A stretch of 64,000 nt of DNA from Flavitalea plasmicola (GTDB lineage: Bacteria > Bacteroidota > Bacteroidia > Chitinophagales > Chitinophagaceae): positions 496,001 through 560,000 of the forward strand of contig NZ_JAUOTO010000006.1 of assembly GCF_030546645.1 (NCBI RefSeq). The letters are read 5' to 3'. The notes under the pieces were generated by a model. That model was not told where the DNA came from and searched no databases. It worked only from the letters and a program-made list of their open reading frames with translations. Shown here one piece after another: positions 19,086 through 28,836 of this stretch; position 1 is the stretch's first letter, and each line of letters opens with the position of its first letter. The position numbers and the translations under genes were made by a program.

Positions 19086-19709
19086 CTATCCCATAACTCT
19101 TTTTCTGACCATGTCGGTATCAACACCGGCCAGTCTCATTTTTTGTTCTGCCGCATCTTCGATCTGCTTCTTTAATTCAAACAATGTTTCATCAAAAAGA
19201 ACATGCTTGTCCATCATATAGCACATGTCATATTCAATTTCTTCCCAGGTGGAGAGATCAGCATGATTATGTTGCAGCTGAACCTCCAGCTTATCTAATG
19301 CATTTGCTACCTTAGCTTCGTATGTATCTTTATTTTCAAACTCATAGAACAGATCATAAATTTCCTGGCCATTAGTGTCTTCTAACGCCACGCGTAGATT
19401 TTCGATGGCTTGCTTTTCCCTTTCTATTTTCTGGATCTTAATGCTGGGATTACGCAAAACGTCCAGGGCCGAGACATCCCTTGCCTCAGCCTCGACCAGG
19501 TCATGGATGATGATCATTTTGAGCAGGCGGACAGTATCCACCTTTTGTTTTAATAAAGGTTCTATCAGCACGGCCATTAATGACATTCTCCAGGTGTGTT
19601 CTGCAACGCTTTCTTGCCTTCCGCTGGAAGTATAACTATGACGAAGCTCAAACTTCAGCCGCTCTGCAAGTGTGAGGACTTTTAAGATCGAAGTAATTTG
19701 TCTTTCCAT
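19086..19709 (-). CDS. HD-domain hydrolase (YfbR/HDDC2-like nucleotidase type)
   Basis: This 207-residue protein has the HD signature: His in SVAEHTWRM near residue 37, His-Asp in MIIIHDLVEAEARD near 68 and a distal Asp in ANALDKLEVQ near 135. The spacing matches the YfbR/HDDC2 group of 5'-deoxynucleotidases, metal-dependent cytoplasmic enzymes that remove phosphate from deoxynucleoside monophosphates. The specific substrate is inferred from family only. It is monocistronic by spacing. Confidence 0.87.
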   Translation of the reverse strand: MERQITSILKVLTLAERLKFELRHSYTSSGRQESVAEHTWRMSLMAVLIEPLLKQKVDTVRLLKMIIIHDLVEAEARDVSALDVLRNPSIKIQKIEREKQAIENLRVALEDTNGQEIYDLFYEFENKDTYEAKVANALDKLEVQLQHNHADLSTWEEIEYDMCYMMDKHVLFDETLFELKKQIEDAAEQKMRLAGVDTDMVRKRVMG

Positions 19710-19909
19710 ATAGGAAGTTACGAAATAGTCTCCGTCTGGCTCCCTGACCCGGAAACTGCTGTCGCAAACGACCCCTTTTTGTTGTTTACTAGTTTAGTAA
19801 AAATATAGTTAAATACGGTCATAGATACCCCATCTGCTCACATAAAATAGACGCCGGCATTGTATCTTTATCAGATGCCTTTTAGGCAAAACCCCATAAA
19901 CCGTTTGAT

Positions 19910-20314
19910 ATGACTCAAAAACCGTCTAATGCATTTATCGCGGCATCCTGGATTGCGCTTGGCGCCGGGATGATAGGATTTCTCATCGGTCTCTACCGGG
20001 CCGGGATGGCCCTCAACGAAAAAGGGTATTATTTCACAGTATTGATGTTTGGACTTTTTGCTGTGATATCCGTACAAAAAAGCGTAAGGGATAGATTGGA
20101 AGGGATTCCTGTCACGGACATATACTATGGACTAAGCTGGTTCTCCACCATTCTGTCGATTATCCTCCTGGTAGTAGGGTTATGGAATGCAACGCTCTTA
20201 CCCAGCGAAAAAGGTTTTTACGCCTTTGCTTTCATGCTCGCACTATTCGGAGCCATCGCCGTTCAGAAGAACGTCCGGGACACGGCGCAAGCAACAAAAA
20301 AGGACGATCATTAG
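19910..20314 (+). CDS. YiaA/YiaB-like inner-membrane protein
   Basis: This 134-residue protein contains two similar YiaA/B modules, each with two membrane helices followed by a conserved charged tail: [23 protein letters not shown] near residue 40 and [23 protein letters not shown] near 105. The duplicated FxAxxxQKxVRD motif defines the family. The cellular role is unknown. It lies divergent from the HD gene and converges on the TonB receptor gene. Confidence 0.9.
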   Translation: MTQKPSNAFIAASWIALGAGMIGFLIGLYRAGMALNEKGYYFTVLMFGLFAVISVQKSVRDRLEGIPVTDIYYGLSWFSTILSIILLVVGLWNATLLPSEKGFYAFAFMLALFGAIAVQKNVRDTAQATKKDDH

Positions 20315-20354
20315 TCCCCCCACGCCGCCGGACGCAACGGTCCGGCGGCTAATA

Positions 20355-22490
20355 TCACCCCCCAAACCTTACCCCCAGCGTCACCCCCCAGGTCGCGGGA
20401 TCGCCCAGGTGGTAAGCCCCGAAATCATATGCATAGGAAATGTATTTCTTATCCCCAATATTCCTTCCCCAGACAGCCAGCTCGAATTGCCGCACGTCCA
20501 CACCGCAGCGCATATTATAAATAGAATAAGGAGATTGCCGCATCGTGTTGGCAAGATCGAAATACGTCGATCCCATCATTTTCCATTCTCCACGGACAAA
20601 GGCCCTGATGCCTTCCCGCAGGGAAAGGCCATACTGCACCGCCAGCAGGGAAGTGAGATCCGGGGTAAAAAGCTGCCGCTTCCCCACCAGGTCGACAATA
20701 TCCCCATTCTGTGACAGTTTCAGGGACCGGTATCGGCTATGCGTATACCCTAAATTATATATGACCTCCAACCCCTTGACAAACCTCCCGGCAATCTCGG
20801 CTTCCGCACCCCAATTGTCCAACCTCCCTGTATTCCTTGTGACAGTGATCGCTTCAGGCAAAATGAGCGTCGGTACCTGCGCGTCATTGATATGTGTGAA
20901 AAAAACGTCGGCATTTACCCGTAGCACTCCCGACAGCAGGGAATTTTTGATGCCAAACTCGTAGTTGCTGCTGTACTCCGGCCGGAAACCCGCCAGGGGG
21001 GGCTCCGAAGGGTTAAACGACAGCTGCGTCAAGCCTCCCGTACGAAATCCCCGGCTATAGACGGCATATAAGATAGAATGATCCGCCACCTGGTAATCCA
21101 GCGCCAGCCGTGGTGAAAAAGCATGAAAAGACACCCGCCCCGACGTATCGGGAATGACTACAACAGGCGTAGGGTCAGGATCATGCTGGTATTCACCCAG
21201 GACATCCTCCCGCTGATGTTCATAGTCGTACCGCAATCCAGCCGTCAGATTGGCCCTGCTTGAAATAGGATAGCTCAATTGTCCATAGAAAGCCATCCCC
21301 CATTTATGATTCCGCGTCGTGTTGATCGTCGAGAAAAGAGAATCGCCTACACCCAGTAAATTGGCGTCGTTGCCATACCGGGTTGCCTGCCTATTGGGTT
21401 GATCCTGGTAAAACCAATAAGAGCCGGCCGTCCATTTGAGATTGGAAGAGCTAGCCGAAGAGAATTGAATATCTTCTGTGAACGCTTTTATATTGTTCCA
21501 CCGCCTGCCATAATTATTAATGACCGAAATAGCATCCAAAGGAGAAAAGTCGCCGTCGATCGGCTCCTGGTAGTACCGGTAATTCTTCTGGTAAGAGGTC
21601 TGTGACTTAAAGTTAAACCCACGGCCCTTGTACCCCGCCGAAAGGGAAGACTGGAAAGTGTTGTCCACCATGGTGGTCCTTGCATTCTGATCCAGCTTGA
21701 ATGGCTGCCCGAAGAGCATGGAAGGATCAGCGACAAGGGGGAAAGCCCCATGGTTACGATTGTTTCGCTGTTTGACATTTAGATCCAGGGTCCAGCGTGG
21801 GCCCGGCAGGTACTTTAGATAATAATTCCCCGTAAAAGAATGCTGCCTGTCATAAGAAGAGCCATCATATTCATTCGTATAATAACCATTGCGCCCTTCA
21901 TACAGGCCCGCTGCACCAATGAAGAGTTTATTCTTGACAAGAGGATTCCGGAAGGCGGCCACATACCGCTGCAGACCGTAATTTCCCGTACTGACTTCTG
22001 CGACGCCGCTGAACTGGTTCGTAGGCTGCCGGGTAATAATGTTCATCACGCCGCCCATAGCATTGCGACCATACAGTGTCCCCTGTGGGCCCCTGAGTAT
22101 TTCGATCCGCTGAATATCGAACAAGGAAGGAATATAAGTATCCAGCCCGAATTGATTAATGCCATCGACATACACCGCCACCGCAGGATCATAAGAGGTG
22201 GACGTAACCCCCCTGATAGAAATGACATCTCTCCCATCACCCGGATCGGCTGCATAGAGTCCCGGAACGACGCCCGAAATATCCTTATTATTCCAAAGCC
22301 TGAACTGCTGCACTTGTGTGGCGGTGAAAGCTGCTACTGCAATGGGGACCTTTCCCAAAGGCTCTTCCCTTTTCTGCGCAGTGACCACAACCTCATTCAG
22401 CGAGGTCGCCGAATCCACTGATTGCGCACACACCACTACGGAAGGCATCCATAAGCTGAGGATCAAAACAAGTCGACTATTCCAAAACAT
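20355..22490 (-). CDS. TonB-dependent receptor
   Basis: This 711-residue outer-membrane receptor has a signal peptide ending near VCAQS, a TonB-box-like region (LNEVVVTAQKRE), a plug domain (about 45-165; ISIRGVTSTSYDPAVAVYVDG, RIEILRGPQGTLYGRNAMGG) and a 22-strand-type barrel ending in an aromatic residue near the C-terminus (VTLGVRFGG). It lacks the N-terminal carboxypeptidase-like domain of SusC proteins and resembles siderophore or small-substrate receptors. It lies 9 bases downstream of the ThuA/sugar dehydrogenase gene on the same strand, so the two probably act on the same substrate. Confidence 0.93.
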   Translation of the reverse strand: MFWNSRLVLILSLWMPSVVVCAQSVDSATSLNEVVVTAQKREEPLGKVPIAVAAFTATQVQQFRLWNNKDISGVVPGLYAADPGDGRDVISIRGVTSTSYDPAVAVYVDGINQFGLDTYIPSLFDIQRIEILRGPQGTLYGRNAMGGVMNIITRQPTNQFSGVAEVSTGNYGLQRYVAAFRNPLVKNKLFIGAAGLYEGRNGYYTNEYDGSSYDRQHSFTGNYYLKYLPGPRWTLDLNVKQRNNRNHGAFPLVADPSMLFGQPFKLDQNARTTMVDNTFQSSLSAGYKGRGFNFKSQTSYQKNYRYYQEPIDGDFSPLDAISVINNYGRRWNNIKAFTEDIQFSSASSSNLKWTAGSYWFYQDQPNRQATRYGNDANLLGVGDSLFSTINTTRNHKWGMAFYGQLSYPISSRANLTAGLRYDYEHQREDVLGEYQHDPDPTPVVVIPDTSGRVSFHAFSPRLALDYQVADHSILYAVYSRGFRTGGLTQLSFNPSEPPLAGFRPEYSSNYEFGIKNSLLSGVLRVNADVFFTHINDAQVPTLILPEAITVTRNTGRLDNWGAEAEIAGRFVKGLEVIYNLGYTHSRYRSLKLSQNGDIVDLVGKRQLFTPDLTSLLAVQYGLSLREGIRAFVRGEWKMMGSTYFDLANTMRQSPYSIYNMRCGVDVRQFELAVWGRNIGDKKYISYAYDFGAYHLGDPATWGVTLGVRFGG

Positions 22491-22499
22491 GTGATTCTA

Positions 22500-25400
22500 T
22501 TAGCGATTAAGCAATCGGATATACCAGGAAACAACAGGAACTTCCTGTGCTGCCGGATCCTTTTTCTCACCAACAACATACAGATTATGCCACCCGCCAT
22601 CATTCACCGCCTGTATTGGCGCCATTATGGTCTGCACATATCCTTTTCCGTCGGCAGAGGCCTTCGCACCGCTCCCGCTGAATGCGAGATCCGCGATCTT
22701 CCTGCCCGAGGCGGAATCCAGGCGTACTTCCATTTGATAGGCGGGACCGGGACGCCCATTCCAGGTAATGCTTAGTTCAGCCCGCACAATCCCGGTCAGG
22801 TCGAGATGATCCCGGTGAAAAGGCCCCTTCATAGAGGGCTTGCCATGAAAGGAAAGCTTTGCATTATGGAGAGAGGCCGCGCCCATGCCCGTCAGTGGAC
22901 GAATATGGTCTCCCCCCTTATTCGTAAATGAAGCCGATATGGTCAGGATGCCATTGTCCTTTAGGGGATGATGCATGGTTGGGTCAACCATCCCAGTCGC
23001 TGGCAGAGATTTAATAGTAGACTCCGCTCCGGAAAGCGTTTGTATCCAGGAAACTATCTGCCGGATATCATCTTCTTTGATATTGGGATGTGCGGGCATG
23101 GCTACTTCGCCCCAGTTTCCGCTGCCTCCCTTCATCACCTTTTGCATTAGCTTGGGGACGATCTCCGGATCTTTCGCATAACGTTTAGCTACATCCGTAA
23201 AGGAAGGCCCAATAGACTTTTCATCCACCTTATGACAGGTCTTGCAATCCAGTGACAGCATGATGTTCTTGCCTTCAAACGCTGCGCTTAGCACCTGGTG
23301 ACCCTGGGAAGAGGCGGCTTTATCGGATCCTTCCGTATAGTCCGCCGATACTACAAGACCTTTCATATCTTTTATTCTTCCCGTATCCGCCGGATCATCA
23401 ATAGTCACGACATAAGCTACCGGCTGACCTTCAAAATAGAAGCTTCGATTGCCCTTGATCTGCACATTCACCGTAGGGATGATATTGCCCGCATAGACGC
23501 TCAGCACATTGCTTTTTGTCGCGGCGTGGTGCGCATCTACCACCGTTACCGAAAGGGCATAGTCGCCTGCCTTCGTATAGGTGTGGTCGAGAACGGGAGC
23601 CGATGTTTCCTGGGTACGGCCATCGCCTGTATCCCAAACATACTTAAGAGAGTCTTTCTCTGGATCTTTCGCCCTTACAGAAAGATGCACGCTCATTGGC
23701 AGCAGGCCCGAGATCCTGTCTACTTTAAAACTATCCACGACAGGTGCAATATTCCCCCGGTTAAAGTCGATTCGGGAAATGCCGGCATCCGGGTTCTTTT
23801 GAAACCAGCCATTGCCATATTCAAGCACATAGAGCTTCCCATCAGGCCCAAGCTCCACATCGACAGGAGCATTGAACTTGGTATCCTGCAGGAAGGGCTC
23901 CATGTTATCGAGGTCGCCATTCGCCCGCATCGTCACCATCTTGAACCATCCTCTTACCCAATCGTACATGAGGAATCTTCCATTGTAGTAGTCTGGCAGC
24001 CGGGTGCTGTCCGGGTACAGGTCTGAATAGAACACAGGTCCCGCCATGGCGCACCTGCCCCCGCTGCCCAGCTGGGGAAATTCATCGGATAGCCCATACG
24101 GATACCACACATAGGCCGGCTGCGCAGGAGGAAGGTCCCGGAGTCCCGTGTTATTGCGGGATTCGTTAACAGGTTTCGCCGGATCAAAAAGAGGCCCATT
24201 GACCCCCGTCTGATAATTATGGAGATGGTAGGGATAATTATTGCCTACGAACAATGGCCATCCGAAAAAGCCTGCCTTCCTTGCCTGGTTAACCTCGTCA
24301 TAGCCCCTGGGACCACGGGTATCCAGGCTGTCCTGGTTGGCATCGGGTCCTACTTCCCCCCAGTATAGATAGCCGTTTTTCTTGTCCACCGTTATGCGGT
24401 AAGGATTACGATCCCCCATCACATAGATCTCCGGACGCGCTTTAGTCTCTCCCTTTGGAAAAAGATTGCCCTCTGGTATATCATAGGTGCCGTCCGGATT
24501 GACCCTGATGCGGAGGATCTTGCCACGGAGATCATTGGTATTGCCCGCACCGCGGCGGCTGTCATACTGCAGATGGCCGGGCCTGTCATCGAGCGGAGCA
24601 TACCCATTGCTGGGATACGGCGTATTAGGCTCATCAAAAGGAGTGGAATTATCCCCCGTAGACACAAAAAGCGTATTGTTCGGGCCAAAAGCGATAGAGC
24701 CGCCCGTGTGACAGCATATTTCCCTCTGTGATTGCACCTCCAGTATGATCTTCTCTGATTTCCGGTCAATGCTGTCATTGGACAACGTAAATCTTGACAA
24801 CCGGTTTACCGAAGTATCGATCGGACTGTAGTATACATAGACGAAATGATTCCTGGCAAAGTCCGGGTCAGCCTGAACTCCTAGCAAACCCTCTTCCGCA
24901 TTGACATTCGGCGTATGCTTTGTCTTAAAATATACATCTAAAAATCCCGCCTGTGTCACCTGTTGCGTGGTATGATGATACAGCATAATCTCTCCTCGCC
25001 GCTGTACTACCAGGATGTCCAGGTTGGGGAGGATCGTCATCTCAGTGGGCTCGAAGAAGACGCCTTGTACAAGGTTTGTCTTGGAGAACCTTTCTGCTTC
25101 CGGCACTCGCAGGGCCGTCGCCTTTTTGTAATCCAGCTCGGTATTCTTACCGATGGCATACCGGATCCCATCCGCCAGGAGACGCCGGGAGGACGTATCC
25201 GTCAGAGAAGGTAATGAATCTACATACCAGGCCCGCCCGCCTTCGTATTCGTGGGAGAACATACCCTTCCGGCTGCTATCATCCACCCCGATCATCCGCC
25301 GATACCATCCCCATTCATATTTCGAGGTCGTGGCCGATCGGACACCGGCATAACCACCCCCCGCCTGTATATAACGCTGGAGATCGGCCTGTCCATAATG

Positions 25401-25691
25401 ATCAAGGACATTACCCGGGGTATTCAGGAAAACGATAGCCGAGTATAACGTAAGGCTATCTTCCCGAAAACGTGTACTGTCTGAAGTCGTGTCTGCCAGC
25501 CATCCATTGGTCTCCGCCAGGTTCTGCAGCGCCTGAAGATCAATAGGGGCCACCGCCGAAGCAGCACCCATGGCGCCTTTGCTGAAGATCAGCACCCGCG
25601 GTTTGCCAGGACGGCTATGATTACAACTAAAAAGAACGAATAGCAAAAGGAGGAAGGGCAGGGGGGAAAGCAATCGCCAGGAAATGTTCAT
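22500..25691 (-). CDS. Multidomain ThuA-like / PQQ-type sugar dehydrogenase / PKD / cytochrome c lipoprotein
   Basis: This is a 1063-residue exported protein. A lipoprotein signal ends at FSCNH near residue 23. A shortened ThuA-like domain (about 30-180; RYIQAGGGYAGVRSATTSKYEWGWY) is followed by a glucose/sorbosone dehydrogenase beta-propeller (about 200-620; LPNLDILVVQRRGEI, GLLGVQADPDF, HTGGSIAFGPN). A PKD domain (about 635-720), a class I cytochrome c (heme site CKTCH near 815 and probable Met ligand in VAMPAHPN) and a C-terminal carbohydrate-binding-like sandwich follow. It should oxidise a sugar in the periplasm or at the surface and pass electrons to its own heme. It is co-transcribed with the TonB receptor. 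Confidence 0.9.
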   Translation of the reverse strand: MNISWRLLSPLPFLLLLFVLFSCNHSRPGKPRVLIFSKGAMGAASAVAPIDLQALQNLAETNGWLADTTSDSTRFREDSLTLYSAIVFLNTPGNVLDHYGQADLQRYIQAGGGYAGVRSATTSKYEWGWYRRMIGVDDSSRKGMFSHEYEGGRAWYVDSLPSLTDTSSRRLLADGIRYAIGKNTELDYKKATALRVPEAERFSKTNLVQGVFFEPTEMTILPNLDILVVQRRGEIMLYHHTTQQVTQAGFLDVYFKTKHTPNVNAEEGLLGVQADPDFARNHFVYVYYSPIDTSVNRLSRFTLSNDSIDRKSEKIILEVQSQREICCHTGGSIAFGPNNTLFVSTGDNSTPFDEPNTPYPSNGYAPLDDRPGHLQYDSRRGAGNTNDLRGKILRIRVNPDGTYDIPEGNLFPKGETKARPEIYVMGDRNPYRITVDKKNGYLYWGEVGPDANQDSLDTRGPRGYDEVNQARKAGFFGWPLFVGNNYPYHLHNYQTGVNGPLFDPAKPVNESRNNTGLRDLPPAQPAYVWYPYGLSDEFPQLGSGGRCAMAGPVFYSDLYPDSTRLPDYYNGRFLMYDWVRGWFKMVTMRANGDLDNMEPFLQDTKFNAPVDVELGPDGKLYVLEYGNGWFQKNPDAGISRIDFNRGNIAPVVDSFKVDRISGLLPMSVHLSVRAKDPEKDSLKYVWDTGDGRTQETSAPVLDHTYTKAGDYALSVTVVDAHHAATKSNVLSVYAGNIIPTVNVQIKGNRSFYFEGQPVAYVVTIDDPADTGRIKDMKGLVVSADYTEGSDKAASSQGHQVLSAAFEGKNIMLSLDCKTCHKVDEKSIGPSFTDVAKRYAKDPEIVPKLMQKVMKGGSGNWGEVAMPAHPNIKEDDIRQIVSWIQTLSGAESTIKSLPATGMVDPTMHHPLKDNGILTISASFTNKGGDHIRPLTGMGAASLHNAKLSFHGKPSMKGPFHRDHLDLTGIVRAELSITWNGRPGPAYQMEVRLDSASGRKIADLAFSGSGAKASADGKGYVQTIMAPIQAVNDGGWHNLYVVGEKKDPAAQEVPVVSWYIRLLNR

Positions 25692-25784
25692 AAAGGAATT
25701 TTACAATTATATGTTATATGCATAGTTACTAATTTTTTATTTCAGTCAGCAAGCCATACTCATAACTATAAACCTACATATGTC

Positions 25785-26255
25785 TTATTTCCAATCCTTG
25801 TAAGGATGAATAGTGAGATTGGAATTATAATACCTGCTTTCTGCTGTTACCTCTTTGTCAATCCAATCCGGCACCGTAAAAGTTTCATCTTCCCTTGCCA
25901 GTTCTATTTCAGCAACAATCAATCCCTCATTATCGCCAGAAAATTCATCAATTTCCCAGAGATGGTTGTCGAATTGAATTTTGTATCGCACCTTACTAAT
26001 GGTAGCCGGGCAGAAATTATCTAAAAGCGCAATAGCATCCTCTTTGGGAATTTCATATTCGAATTCGGGCCTGGAAGCACCCTCTGAAAGACCTTTTATG
26101 GTAAGATAGCCCTGCTCACCGGCTAATCTAACCCGGATGGTTTTGGAGGGGTCAGTAAGAATATAGCCTTGCCGGTATTGGACTCCATCTTTTGCTAAGG
26201 ATGTATTCCATTTGTCTTTCTTTATCAAATATTTCCTTTCAATTTCTATTCCCAT
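25785..26255 (-). CDS. CYTH-domain protein
   Basis: This 156-residue protein begins with the ExExK signature (MGIEIERKYLI) that defines CYTH phosphatases and class IV adenylate cyclases, and continues with alternating charged strands (RVRLAGEQGYLTIKG, EFEYEIPKEDA, EIDEFSGDNEGLIVAEIEL) forming a triphosphate tunnel. Short bacterial members are commonly inorganic triphosphatases; thiamine triphosphatase or cyclase activity cannot be excluded. It is a single gene. Confidence 0.92.
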   Translation of the reverse strand: MGIEIERKYLIKKDKWNTSLAKDGVQYRQGYILTDPSKTIRVRLAGEQGYLTIKGLSEGASRPEFEYEIPKEDAIALLDNFCPATISKVRYKIQFDNHLWEIDEFSGDNEGLIVAEIELAREDETFTVPDWIDKEVTAESRYYNSNLTIHPYKDWK

Positions 26256-26363
26256 TTCAGTTGGATATTAATGATTAAGGTACGACAACTATTTTTCACA
26301 CCATGCCAACCCTGGCGCATATTCTTGTAAAACATTAAGTATATTTAACTAAAAATCACCACC

Positions 26364-26657
26364 ATGATCCAGGTACACGACATCTTTGTCTGTAAACCAG
26401 GCAACGCTTCCAAACTGGCAAAGAAATTCAAAGAAGCCATGACCAGCGCCAGCGAACTGGTTAATATCCTTACAGATATGAGCGGACAATACAACAGGGT
26501 AATAATGGTGACCCAATACGAGAACCTCACCGCGTATGAAAAGAGCTGGGAGAAGTACAAAGAGGACACCGAAGCAATGAAGAAAATGGAGGCAGCCATG
26601 GCTGGCTACCAGGATATGTACCTCACCGGATCCCGGGAAATATACCAGATCTGGTAG
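26364..26657 (+). CDS. Small dimeric alpha/beta-barrel-like protein
   Basis: This 97-residue protein has a beta-alpha-beta pattern (MIQVHDIFVCKPGNASKLAKKF ... YNRVIMVTQYENLTAYEKSWEKY) like NIPSNAP and antibiotic-monooxygenase-type ferredoxin-like folds. No catalytic residue is obvious. It lies alone, convergent with the DUF4421 gene. Its function is unknown. Confidence 0.7.
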   Translation: MIQVHDIFVCKPGNASKLAKKFKEAMTSASELVNILTDMSGQYNRVIMVTQYENLTAYEKSWEKYKEDTEAMKKMEAAMAGYQDMYLTGSREIYQIW

Positions 26658-26668
26658 TGAATTCGACG

Positions 26669-27688
26669 TTAATCCTCTGGCCCGATTATTTGTTTCATCT
26701 TACGGTTGATAGCAATTCGCCTGGCATATACCAGCCGATAATTACCGGCAGTGATGGAATATCTGTAATCGAACTCCTTTCCCTGCAGCTTCACGCCCGT
26801 GGTGAGCCATGCTAAGCTCAGGCCCCATTTACTGGTGTTGTAGCCCGTCGCCAGGCGCAGCATGTAATTAGGGGAAATGCCCACTTTGTCCCCGCCAATA
26901 CCGGTGCCTGATTCGTGAGAAAATCGGAAATTAAGATTGGCTTCGAAAGAGCCAAGCAGGAAATAATGCTTTTGCAGCACCAGCGTATAGGCGTAACCAA
27001 CACCCGGCCCTATTTCAAACAAGCGTATTTTACGAAGGTTGCTCTGATTGTACACCGGGTCTACTTTGTATGGTGCAAACGCGCTGTCGCCGCTGATCGA
27101 CACGTAAAATGCTTCGCCCCCCAACAGGAATGAGCCTGCCGACTTTTGTTGCCAGGCATTTTGTGATAACCCCGCGCCATAACAAAACCGCCGGTCGTTC
27201 AGCACGCGAACCACCGAGGTGCCCACCATGCTAATTTTCATATCGGGCCGGACGTAATAGCGATGGCTGTCTTCGACGCCTAACCCGCGCGTATCCAAAT
27301 AATATCCTTTGTAAAAGGAAGCCACCGCGTCTATCGTCCACTTCCGCTTATACAGGCGCAGCTGCAGGTCCGTACTCTTCGTTGACCCTTTTGAACTATT
27401 CGAATGCAGGAAATTCAAACCTTTTGAAAAACTGAAGGACAACGATTTATAAGTAAGACCTACTCCGAGGCTCAAAGGCTTGTTCACCGGGTAGTTCATG
27501 GAATGAATGCCCGCTGGCGGCTCCATTTTGAATTGTAAATAGCTCCTGGATAAATATACCCGGCCGATGATCGTCCCTTTGAACGACCGGTAATACGTGG
27601 TGTCGTGGTCCGGCTCATTGTATACCTGAGCCCTGACAGCGCTGAAAGACAATGCGCATATAAGCAGTAAATAGGGGCTTCGGTTCAT
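26669..27688 (-). CDS. DUF4421-family outer-membrane-like protein
   Basis: This 339-residue protein has a signal peptide (ending AVRAQ) and a mature part of amphipathic beta strands typical of DUF4421. The N-terminal DTTYYRSFKGTIIGRVYLSRSY segment and repeated strands such as LSLGVGLTYKSLSFSFSKGL are visible. The pattern suggests a beta-barrel in the outer membrane. The role is unknown. It directly follows the DUF4267 gene with an 8-base gap. Confidence 0.8.
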   Translation of the reverse strand: MNRSPYLLLICALSFSAVRAQVYNEPDHDTTYYRSFKGTIIGRVYLSRSYLQFKMEPPAGIHSMNYPVNKPLSLGVGLTYKSLSFSFSKGLNFLHSNSSKGSTKSTDLQLRLYKRKWTIDAVASFYKGYYLDTRGLGVEDSHRYYVRPDMKISMVGTSVVRVLNDRRFCYGAGLSQNAWQQKSAGSFLLGGEAFYVSISGDSAFAPYKVDPVYNQSNLRKIRLFEIGPGVGYAYTLVLQKHYFLLGSFEANLNFRFSHESGTGIGGDKVGISPNYMLRLATGYNTSKWGLSLAWLTTGVKLQGKEFDYRYSITAGNYRLVYARRIAINRKMKQIIGPED

Positions 27689-27696
27689 ATCGAAAT

Positions 27697-28125
27697 TTAA
27701 GCATTATTTATCATAATGGTATCCGCCCTGAAAAGTAAAAAACTGGTGGCCATCATGACAACTGCAGTCCCCCAATGAATAAGCAAATGCTGCACATCAC
27801 CCGCGCCATTGTTTACAAGTACGATCACCCCGTCTGTCACCGGAACAATAATAGTCGTAGTGAACACCCAGGCTGCCGCAGTTCGCATCCGCATCCACAA
27901 CAATGGCAATAATACCACACCGGAAAAAATGTCCCGGATGCCCTTGATTCTTCCATAAGCCCAATCATGTGCATCTATGATACCTATGCCGAATCCCTCC
28001 GCGCCCACGGAAGGCGCCACGATAAATCGAACCCCTACGAAAATAATTCCAAGCGCTAAAAACAGCGTAACCCAATAACTTACGCTGCGCGGACCCCATT
28101 CTTTAGCATGATTTTGTGTTTTCAT
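27697..28125 (-). CDS. DUF4267-family membrane protein
   Basis: This protein of about 142 residues has four membrane helices and the GRIKGIRDIFSGVVLLPLL motif characteristic of DUF4267. I chose the ATG at 28125 because an upstream frame to 28146 adds only seven residues with no family support. The role is unknown; proteins of this type often lie beside regulators. The Crp-like gene is immediately upstream on the same strand. Confidence 0.82.
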   Translation of the reverse strand: MKTQNHAKEWGPRSVSYWVTLFLALGIIFVGVRFIVAPSVGAEGFGIGIIDAHDWAYGRIKGIRDIFSGVVLLPLLWMRMRTAAAWVFTTTIIVPVTDGVIVLVNNGAGDVQHLLIHWGTAVVMMATSFLLFRADTIMINNA

Positions 28126-28189
28126 CTTATTTTGATTTAATAGCACAAATCTCCAGCTAAAAAATTGCCGGTTTATTCACCTGGGTTAA

Positions 28190-28765
28190 TTACCGCTTTC
28201 CGGCGAGACGCTTGCGGATCCGGCTTAAGGAAGGCGGCTTCACCCCTATATAGCTGGCAATAAAATATTGGGGTATACGCTGTCCGATATCCGAATAGAC
28301 AGCTAGAAATTCCTGGTACCGCACCTCTGGCGGGTCGTTATACATGCTGGTGATCTGCCGGATAGCGGCAATAAACACTTGTTCTATCACCAGACGGCCA
28401 AACCGCTCTCCATGTTTCAGCTCCCGGTACAGCTGCTGCAGATTGCGATATCCGATCATATAGACAACGGTAGTTTCAAGTGCCTGAATGTTCCTGTCCG
28501 AAGGCTGCTGTGGCAAAAAACTTTCATTGTCGCATATAAATGCTCCTTCCTTACTAAAATAATATGTTTTCTCATCTTCGCCATTGACGGTGTAATAGCG
28601 GACAAGTCCACTTTCGATAAAACCTACGTACCGGCAAGTGCTACCCGCTTCCAGGAAGTGTTCGCCCTGCCGGAATATTTTTCTCTTGAACAGTCGCCTG
28701 ACAACTTCCTCGTCATCGGGAGATAAGGGGATGTAAGTACGTATGGTTTTGAGAAGCAGCTCCAT
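28190..28765 (-). CDS. Crp/Fnr-family regulator
   Basis: This 191-residue protein has a beta-roll sensor domain (RQGEHFLEAGSTCRYVGFIESGLVRYY) and a C-terminal helix-turn-helix (IPQYFIASYIGVKPPSLSRIRKRLAGK). The start at 28765 gives the usual family length; an upstream ATG at 28822 would add 19 residues and cross most of the intergenic region. It is divergent from an AraC regulator and upstream of the DUF4267 and DUF4421 genes, which it may control. Confidence 0.88.
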   Translation of the reverse strand: MELLLKTIRTYIPLSPDDEEVVRRLFKRKIFRQGEHFLEAGSTCRYVGFIESGLVRYYTVNGEDEKTYYFSKEGAFICDNESFLPQQPSDRNIQALETTVVYMIGYRNLQQLYRELKHGERFGRLVIEQVFIAAIRQITSMYNDPPEVRYQEFLAVYSDIGQRIPQYFIASYIGVKPPSLSRIRKRLAGKR

Positions 28766-28836
28766 ATGGAAGGATTCAGGAATTTTCGCTAAATTTAATA
28801 CCAATTTGCCAGGGATTCGCACCCGGCAGCAATATA

